Source: Diaporthe sp. PMI_573 (lineage: Eukaryota > Ascomycota > Sordariomycetes > Diaporthales > Diaporthaceae). Taken from it: a stretch of DNA of 64,000 nt. A program made the translations under genes and the position numbers. The first letter of the stretch is position 1, and every line of letters starts with the position of its first letter. The stretch lies in contig JAJTUP010000047.1 in NCBI GenBank assembly GCA_021399435.1, forward strand, positions 1 to 64,000, in the 5' to 3' direction. Under the pieces are notes generated by a model. It worked only from the letters and a program-made list of their open reading frames with translations, was not told the origin of the DNA and made no database searches. Below are positions 58,701-64,000 of this stretch, one piece after another.

Positions 58701-60951
58701 GCCCTAATCTCTTATGCCAGAGATAAGCTAGTTTGAGTAGCTTAGGGGACCCTTCAGAAGGTTTAGCCTGAATAGGCTGTCTGGTGGCCTTTCTAGAAGG
58801 CGAGAGGCCCTCTAAAAGGAGATCTTCTAGGTCCTCTGTGGCCCTACCCCCCCTATTTCCTACAGGCGTTTCTGGCCGAGAGGGCGAAAGACCTATAGAA
58901 GGGGGCGTGCGAGGGACCCGTACCGGAAGACCCTGTATCTCAGGGTTAGGCTTCTGTAGCCCAGAACCTGAGGCAGTAGAGCCTGTAGAGGACCCGGAAG
59001 GGCCTAATTCTTCTGTAAGAATAGGCTCTTTAGGGGTAGGGATTTTTTCATAGTCCCTAGCTGCCTCCCTATTAAAAGGGGGCAGCACTATCTCCAAAGC
59101 TTTCGTACTACTACTGGGGACATAGTATATACTATTTGCTTGGGTAGAATAGGCTTGTGGTGCCTGTACCCCCTTCTGAGGGATAAAAAATCCCGTTTTA
59201 GAAGGGTCTAAGTGTACAATCGGTTGCTGATTAGCCCTATAGAGAGTTTTTCTCGAAAGATAACCCCCTGCATTATAATGTCGAAGACCACTAAAAATGC
59301 TTATATCCATAGAGGGCACAAATAGTGCCTCTTTTAGGACTAGACGCTTAGTCTTGGCTGGGTTTTCAGGGCTAACTACCTGAAATATAGCGTCGCCTCT
59401 ACCTGAGGGGTAAACTCTACCCCCACCTGTCTGTAGGTACCCAAAATCGCCGGTAGTCACTAAATTAGTGAATAAAGAACGGCTATTTACTATATGTACT
59501 GTAGAACCAGTATCATACAGTAGGGCAGTAGGCCCTCTAGAAGGCCTAGAAGGCCTAGAAGGCTTAGAAGGCTTAGGGCCCTTTTTGGAGGACCCTTCCG
59601 ACTGTAGGCCCCTGTAGCAGTGCTTACAGGGGCTCTCTGAGGCTACAGACGACGAATCGTCTGAATCAGAAGCCTCATCACCTAAAGAATAGCTCTTATT
59701 AAGAGCTAATTCTTTATTACTATAGGCTGAATAGCCTACGGCACAAGTATAGTCCTCTGAATCTTTAGAAGACTCTTTAGAGGACTCCCCACTAGCAGAT
59801 TTCGGCTTAGTAGATTTTTTCTTGCTACTAGAGCCGCTGGATCCCTTATTAGGCTTATTTTCTTCAGCCTTTTTAGGGTCCTTCTGCTGATTTTCAGGCT
59901 TTTTAGGGCCTGAAGGAGGTTTATTACCCCCTTTAGCAACCTGATAGGATGCTGAAGACGGATTTCTAGTCTCTTCTAGTATATCCGCCATAAGGAACTG
60001 TAGATTCAGCCTATCTGTAGGCTGGCCCGTAGCTTTTAGCGTACGAATAGTTCCTCTGAGCCGCTCTGCCCACTGTGGAAAAGCCCTTTCCAGGGAGCCA
60101 AGGTACTGATTTATTAGGTCAGTAGGCTCTATTTGGGCGCCAGCTAGCCGTAGTCTGGAAACTAGGCTATTAAACCTAGCGTTAAATTCCGCTAGATTAG
60201 TGCCAGAAGTATACCGTAGGGAGTGAAATTCCCTATACAGCGAGTCTCTCTGTAGACCCATAGAGTGGGAATACTGGTCTTTTAGAAGCCTGTAGGCTTC
60301 CGAAGGGCCTGAGATCCAAGCAATAGCAGCTTGTGGGCCTGAAGATAGGCTATCTCTCAAGAGCATTAAGAGAATAGCCTGATCGCTATCGCTTAGGCTA
60401 TCTGCTACAGAAGGGTTGTCCAAAAATTGGCTATACCCTATAGCCCGTAGCATAATAGCTAGTGCTTGCTTCCACTGGTCGAAATTTTCAGGGCCTTTTA
60501 GGCGATAGGTCTCTGGAAAGGTGTATACCTTTTTAGAGAGCTCCCTACTAAAATCGGGGCTAAATCCAGTGGATTCTGGCTGCCTTCCAGGGCCCATAGG
60601 CCCAGAATTAGGGCCCGTAGGCCCTATAGAAGGACTTTCAGTGTCCATAGGCTCCGGGGGAGCTCGCTGGGACACCTGGGGTGCTGGCTGAGGCACCTGT
60701 GGCGCCTGAGGCGCCTGGGCTACTAGAACCGACAGGCTCTGAATAGCAGTAGTTAATTCCCCTAGCGTACCCTGAAGGGTACTGCTAGTAGCTACTTGTT
60801 GAGCTAATAGCTCTGATACTGAATCTAAACGGCTGTTTAGGTACAACATCTGCTGATCCTGAACCTCAAAACGCTTTAAAAGAGCGCCTGAAAGAGGTTC
60901 AGACCCCTGGGAATTAGGGGTAGACCCCTCTGTAGGGGTCTCGGAGGCCAT
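55792..60951 (-). CDS. Copia gag-pol polyprotein, intact
   Basis: 1719 codons without a stop, from ATG (60951-60949). Order: Gag (about residues 140-340; PENFDQWKQALAIMLRAIGY) with a Lys/Ser-rich tail in place of a classical CCHC knuckle; aspartic protease (LLYDTGSTVHIV, Asp near 480); GAG-pre-integrase zinc site (HKRLGHIS...CLPC); integrase with catalytic D about 810, D about 874 and E about 909 (EGDTFS, FHFDGGKE, NGLIERS); reverse transcriptase (WEIEQIDFIGAFLNG, YGLKQAPREW, YVDD near 1390); RNase H (GYSDSDYAGD, STLEAEFIG, GDNTGA, VADGLTKAL). Integrase precedes reverse transcriptase, which defines Ty1/copia. Gag and Pol share one frame with no shift or stop between them. Codons ending in A/T (CTA, ATA, CCT) are frequent, unlike the C-ending codons of the core genes. 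Confidence 0.95.
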   Translation of the reverse strand: MASETPTEGSTPNSQGSEPLSGALLKRFEVQDQQMLYLNSRLDSVSELLAQQVATSSTLQGTLGELTTAIQSLSVLVAQAPQAPQVPQPAPQVSQRAPPEPMDTESPSIGPTGPNSGPMGPGRQPESTGFSPDFSRELSKKVYTFPETYRLKGPENFDQWKQALAIMLRAIGYSQFLDNPSVADSLSDSDQAILLMLLRDSLSSGPQAAIAWISGPSEAYRLLKDQYSHSMGLQRDSLYREFHSLRYTSGTNLAEFNARFNSLVSRLRLAGAQIEPTDLINQYLGSLERAFPQWAERLRGTIRTLKATGQPTDRLNLQFLMADILEETRNPSSASYQVAKGGNKPPSGPKKPENQQKDPKKAEENKPNKGSSGSSSKKKSTKPKSASGESSKESSKDSEDYTCAVGYSAYSNKELALNKSYSLGDEASDSDDSSSVASESPCKHCYRGLQSEGSSKKGPKPSKPSRPSRPSRGPTALLYDTGSTVHIVNSRSLFTNLVTTGDFGYLQTGGGRVYPSGRGDAIFQVVSPENPAKTKRLVLKEALFVPSMDISIFSGLRHYNAGGYLSRKTLYRANQQPIVHLDPSKTGFFIPQKGVQAPQAYSTQANSIYYVPSSSTKALEIVLPPFNREAARDYEKIPTPKEPILTEELGPSGSSTGSTASGSGLQKPNPEIQGLPVRVPRTPPSIGLSPSRPETPVGNRGGRATEDLEDLLLEGLSPSRKATRQPIQAKPSEGSPKLLKLAYLWHKRLGHISLRLLKKTAKIAQGVPNFDSISEGDFLCLPCDRAKAVRRLNHRPIDDPEGILDSLEGDTFSIKPMPYNKCPIGLLIVDRKSRFRWLFLLKSRDGDPIMDTIKGFFRSLKALFGRYPKGFHFDGGKEINASLQAWLQHKGIEFSTSSPYIHEQNGLIERSIRVILDRLRATMLAAGLPLYLWCFTIPAVLELINSTALTNRDLTAYQELHDGLEPSKTHKPLLKRYRVIGARCEVFLPEEKRLKGYKLAPRTETGYLLAVLGNNTYQVYIPKRHTVLKASIVKIYEDLSSTDTSGGFGPEGVVEGLSDPLDRDIDPTTAEGPLSDPLEPTGPLSGPVVPAGPILDPPEEPLSGLPALSAEGDPPEGSGELEDIGPILGPTKSSPEGLGPTLPEEMDLSYAKQIVFSIFEKTRQKAYSTTNAQAPQTWKQVLKSPNRAKWLKAIYSEFEQIILQNTLEFWPDSKLPEGRKPITSRLVLREKKDENNRVFKFKARLVVRGFQQREGVDYTDTFASTSTPPTWRVLLALAAILDWEIEQIDFIGAFLNGTLKEQVFMALPEGFKEFAAQASSLIQRLLAKAGYNPSIQQIIRLNKALYGLKQAPREWQQIVINLLKSLGFEPLLSDSAVFYSKTSGLFIVTYVDDCLIIGPGISKIQALKRQIHKAYAIEDRGPASFFLGVRIIRDRSNRTLWLSQSQYIEEAIRTFNLEGSRPISVPLQPNLVNLGPIEGPTLDRIRHKRFQAIVGTAMYLVTQTRPDISFPVQWLARAFQASKLQHLSAAQNLFRYLNSHRQLAIRYSAKGLKNPLQSSILEPIGYSDSDYAGDKASSKSTYGYVFTLGGGPISWKSKRGSTIALSTLEAEFIGLIEATREIQWLRGLYTELNRPIPRPTILYGDNTGAISTAKDPSHHQRTKHTLLRYHYLRAEVQKGTLEVKYLETSKMVADGLTKALPAPKFQVFLGQLGLVELVE

Positions 60952-61427
60952 GCTGGATCGCTGGCCAGTAGGGAAAAACACCTAGAAATAGGTATTTAAG
61001 GGAAAGCTATCCACTAGAAAGTGTGATTTATAGTCCCCTATAGCGTAATCGTATATTCCCGTAGTGCCTATTCTGTAGAAATATTCGGCAGTAGACCTAT
61101 TCTGTAGAAATATTCGGCAGTGTGTGACCCTCTGACTTGTAGTCTCGAAAGTGAAACTCTCCCTCGTAGAAAATGCTAGCAAAGCAGTTGCAATTGTGAG
61201 AAATGGTGTCCTGGGCGCTCAGTGCGCTGAGGGTCGTGGGTTCGAATCACCCGCGGAGCAAAAGTAGCTCCTTTTTTGCAGTTTTTTCTGAGCTTTGCAG
61301 GCCCAAACCAGCGCGTTTGCTGGTCCGCTAATCAGTGCTAAAGAGCGCTGTAGCGTACAGAAAGGTAGGCTTTTTAGGGCCTAATTCAATGAAGTTTCGG
61401 GGACCTTCAGAGTACTGACTGCTGAGA
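60952..61427 (-). promoter_or_regulatory. 5' leader of the copia element
   Basis: A 26-bp sequence (starting CCTATTCTGTAGAA) is repeated perfectly at 61067-61092 and 61096-61121, separated by AGA. A hairpin-forming stretch (61228-61248) resembles a tRNA T-arm (GGGTTCGAATC). These could be packaging or dimerisation signals; this is inference. Confidence 0.5.
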
Positions 61428-61442
61428 GCTGGGCTCATAACC
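61428..61442 (-). promoter_or_regulatory. Primer-binding site, half-tRNA-Met type
   Basis: In element orientation GGTTATGAGCCCAGC directly abuts the 5' LTR. It is complementary to the anticodon arm of initiator tRNA-Met (GCTGGGCTCATAACC), not to a tRNA 3' end. Copia and Ty5 prime from a cleaved half-tRNA in the same way. Confidence 0.85.
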
Positions 61443-61551
61443 TCTTGAATGAAATAGCTGCTACACTAGAAATAACCACCAAAAGCAACATGCTGCTATT
61501 GTAGCTACTCCAGAGAGCTTATATTTAGGTGTCAACGTCACCTGTTCTATA
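61443..61551 (-). repeat. 5' LTR of the copia element (109 bp)
   Basis: Pairs with 54732-54840. Ends TTCAAGA at the primer site where the other copy has TTCAACA. Confidence 0.9.
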
Positions 61552-61556
61552 ATATT
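61552..61556. repeat. Target-site duplication, right copy (ATATT)
   Basis: Matches 54727-54731 exactly. Confidence 0.85.
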
Positions 61557-63225
61557 AATTAATATAATATATTTAGATGGATGCTTAGTTCTTTACATTA
61601 TAGATTAGGCGATAAGCTTTTAGGGTACTAGATTCCTAAAATCTATAACTATAAAATATATATAGTAGATACTCTGGGCTCTATAGATTAATACCTACTA
61701 AGGGCTACTAGATATTATTATCTATAATGTGGGTATAAACTTTGTAGTATCTAAGTTTTGTATTAAGGTATAAATAATGAGAATCTTATATAAATAGGTT
61801 TTAGTTAAGGTATATTAGTTAATTAGTAAGGTTAAAAGGTATTATTACTCTCTTAGATAAGTCTATAAAATCTTGTATATAGAACTCTATAATAGGATAA
61901 ATAATAACGTTATTTTATAGATAGCTATGAAAGCTGTAAATAATATAGCAGGGCTAGATAGGCTTATATCTATACTCTTTGTATTTAGTACTTACCTACA
62001 AATATTATATGATTTACTATTATTATAGCTTATATAGAAACAAACCGATGCAATTAATAAGGCTATAAAAATATTAAGAAAAGCTATAGTAGAAAGATAA
62101 GTTTGAGGTATATTTAATATAAGGAATGAACCTATTAGTGATATAAATTTCCTGCTCTAAAGTGATGTTTGTATATAGTAGGAAAAGGAGGGCTAGAAGG
62201 GCCTATATAAAGTTATTTTAGTTGATGGATATAATATTATGCTAGATATACTGGGTGGCTTTGTAGTATTTAGGTCGACAATTATCTAGCTATACTATAG
62301 AAACAACTAAGAAGGGAGATAATATTTATCTTCAGTAGAGGCGGTAAAGACTACTATTAAATAGTAGATACTAGAGGCTATATAACTATTGTTACTAGAA
62401 ACTAAGGACTGTATAACTGTGGTATATATAATAAAGAAAGAAAATAACAACTATATTTTAGCTATAAAGCTAAGATATAATAGCGTTATTATAACTCTTA
62501 GTTTACCCTTTAAAGAATTAAATAAAATAGAGATTAACAATCTAATTAAGAGAAGAGTTTTTAGGTTTAAGAAATGGTTTTAAATATAATATAGTAACTA
62601 TTATCTCTTTAAATCCTATATAGTATAGAAGGTAAAAGGTAAGAATATAAAACTATATAAGAAATCCTAGTTAATTATTTAAGGCTATAATAATAATAAT
62701 AAAGAATTAATCTTAACTTAAAGCTTAACAATCTAATATATAAGCTAGAAGATAATTCTTGTAATTACTCTATTGTTGATATAAGATAAAAATATATTTT
62801 TAATGCTTTAAGATATTATATAGGTATATCTCTAATTAAAGTTAAAGCTATAATAGATGATCCTTGTAAAGCTACTAAAAGAGCTAAAGAGTAGATACTT
62901 GGAAGATATAATTATCTAGGTTATGAGGCCCCTTTATAATATTGTAGAAGCCAAAGTCTACTAGTTTAATATATACTAGAAATACTACTAGTAGAAACTT
63001 AATATAGACTGCTCTATATATAATTTCTACCTTCTGATTATAAAGGCTGTATAGCCTTTTAGAATAGTAGGTATATAGATAAATAATACTCTATTGCTGG
63101 CTACCTTAGAATTTTAGAATAAGGAGGATACAGAGCTAAAAGCTGTAAGATTATAAGGAAAACTAAAGACTAAGCTAATATTAGAATAGCCTATAGACTT
63201 TAACAGTGCTTATATAATTATAGAT
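61557..63225 (+). mobile_element. Right arm of the RIP-degraded copia-type retrotransposon
   Basis: Continuation of the host element after the nested insertion. Following the plus strand: IIYLDGCLVLYIID (integrase), ILQIAMKAVNNIAGLDRLIS (integrase C-terminal part, near 61920), then EINNLIKRRVFRF (near 62535) at the start of the reverse-transcriptase region. Remnants of that region reach about 63225 (LKTKLILE, then PIDFN). TAG and TAA stops are spread throughout. Frame segments can be tracked only through conserved blocks. The 3' LTR is not present because another element cuts in at about 63226. Confidence 0.7.
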
Positions 63226-64000
63226 AACGTAGTTCACCAGTCAGTAAGTTATACCAGTTAGTGGGACACTTTTGCTAACTTAACTAACTTTTACTAACCC
63301 CAACACCCACCAGGTGCCAAAGGGTTAGTTAAAATTGGCACCAATTGGTGCCAACTACTTTAAATTCCTTATTTTTAATTAATTCGGTTAATTTAGAGGT
63401 GTAGTAGTGTTACAGTACTAGTTTAAAAGTTTAAAGTTTTAGTAGGCGGCTTTGTTTTTAGTATAGATCGTGTCTCCATTTTTCGCGTCAATCTTGCATT
63501 ACTCTACCTACTTAAATATCTAATATACTAGAAATTAACAACTACTATACTAATCTACCTAAAAGAACAGAAAGTCTAACTAGTACTTTAGGTAATTAAG
63601 AACTCTAAAAAAAATCAAAAGAAACCCTTAAATATACGCTAGGCTACATATATCTTTAACGTCCCTAGAAGTACACTCTTTAGGAGGATAAACAACCAAC
63701 ATAACCGTGATAAATTACGTATTAACTACTATAAACTTGACTAAATCAAAGAGCAAATACTTGTCTAATATATTATTAAGCAAGATATATAAAGATTTCT
63801 AATACGACTTTCTAATATAAAAGATATAGCTAACCTCCTGCTAGCATTACATAATAGTAAGCTGGTTAGCAAGAACTAGGCACGACGCTTTATAGATATA
63901 TAACTAAGCTTGAAAACAAGATTTTCTCAGCCTTATAACTACTAGAGGGCCCTCTATAAAGATCTAGAGGTTATTAGAAACTAGTTCCGGCTGCTCTATA
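63226..64000 (+). mobile_element. Fot1/pogo-type DNA transposon, 5' part, degraded
   Basis: The host retrotransposon breaks off near 63226. After 300 bases of non-coding sequence, including a perfect 20-bp palindrome (63335-63354), a transposase N-terminus can be read on the plus strand from about 63600 to the window edge. It shows an HTH of the psq/CENP-B type (YIFNVPRSTLFRRINN, IANLLLALHNSKLVSKN) and the linker LKTRFSQPYNY, all interrupted by TAG/TAA where Gln or Trp is expected. The catalytic DDE domain lies outside the window. The left terminal repeat probably starts near 63228 (after TA), but without the other end it cannot be confirmed. Confidence 0.68.
63335..63354. repeat. Perfect 20-bp palindrome
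   Basis: TTGGCACCAA followed by TTGGTGCCAA, inside the non-coding 5' part of the degraded Fot1-like element. A half-copy (AGGTGCCAAA) lies 20 bases before it. Confidence 0.9.

Larger units (their letters stand above)
54732..61551 (-). mobile_element. Complete Ty1/copia retrotransposon, 6.8 kb, nested
   Basis: A full element in minus orientation: 5' LTR 61443-61551, primer-binding site 61428-61442, leader, one gag-pol frame (60951-55792), a 0.94-kb 3' non-coding region, polypurine tract 54841-54849 and 3' LTR 54732-54840, flanked by ATATT duplications. Removing the element and one ATATT rejoins the host frame as NYKILINIIYLDG, an ordinary integrase sequence, which proves the insertion point. 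Base composition is near that of the genome and quite unlike the surrounding AT-rich host element. All parts needed for autonomous transposition appear present. Confidence 0.93.

Noticed and set aside
61200..61262. tRNA gene
   Set aside because: A T-arm-like GGTTCGAATC is present, but no matching acceptor 5' strand, D-arm or anticodon arm; treated as a hairpin in the retroelement leader.
1..64000. CRISPR array
   Set aside because: No regularly spaced direct repeats; the sequence is eukaryotic.
38115..64000. Starship-type giant element
   Set aside because: Accessory cargo-like genes are present, but no tyrosine-recombinase (DUF3435) captain gene or element borders were found.

Overview
The window reads as nuclear DNA of a filamentous ascomycete, most likely a Sordariomycete and plausibly Hypocreales. 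The evidence is short introns (about 50-130 nt) with GT..CTAAC/CTGAC..AG signals, C-ending codons in the core genes, long pyrimidine-rich 5' leaders, an Hce2-type effector, and AT-rich blocks carrying the stop-riddled pattern expected of repeat-induced point mutation (RIP). The species cannot be fixed from this sequence alone.

Positions 1-45.7 kb are mainly core genome. From the left: an open frame running off the left edge (-); a secreted Hce2-domain protein with one intron (+); a 7-kb gene-free stretch holding a cluster of inverted repeats and a long CT-rich leader; a Pcl-type G1/S cyclin (+); a DEAD-box RNA helicase in five exons (-); the ribosome-biogenesis protein IPI1 (-, with a GC-AG intron), divergent from a roadblock/LC7 dynein light chain (+); a large multi-exon protein of unknown function (+); a secreted CREG-like protein (-), divergent from an Msc7-like membrane-anchored aldehyde dehydrogenase (+); an F-box protein (-), divergent from the mitochondrial Mg2+ channel MRS2 (+); and a small protein of unknown function (-). 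A 4-kb accessory patch follows (38.1-42.3 kb). It holds three decayed genes: a ZZ zinc finger plus Myb-like gene, a PD-(D/E)XK nuclease-like gene, and an unknown frame with one internal stop. A MATE transporter (-) closes the core part.

From about 45.7 kb the sequence is accessory. It contains a decayed TPR gene, a second PD-(D/E)XK-like (Uma2-like) gene of uncertain structure, and a very GC-rich gene for a fibronectin-III/cysteine-rich-repeat protein whose 5' end stops at a sharp composition boundary. Beyond that lies a block of nested transposons. The host layer (about 51.3-63.2 kb) is a copia-type retrotransposon wrecked by stop codons. Inserted in its integrase is a structurally complete 6.8-kb Ty1/copia element (54732-61551, minus strand). 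It has 109-bp LTRs, a half-tRNA-Met primer site, a polypurine tract, a 5-bp target duplication (ATATT) and an uninterrupted 1719-codon gag-pol frame. The right end of the host layer is cut by a decayed Fot1/pogo-type DNA transposon running off the window.

The core genes are unlinked housekeeping functions (cell cycle, RNA helicase, 60S assembly, dynein, Mg2+ import); no metabolic cluster is evident. The most unusual part of the window is the contrast between the intact, freely readable copia element and the heavily mutated elements around it.
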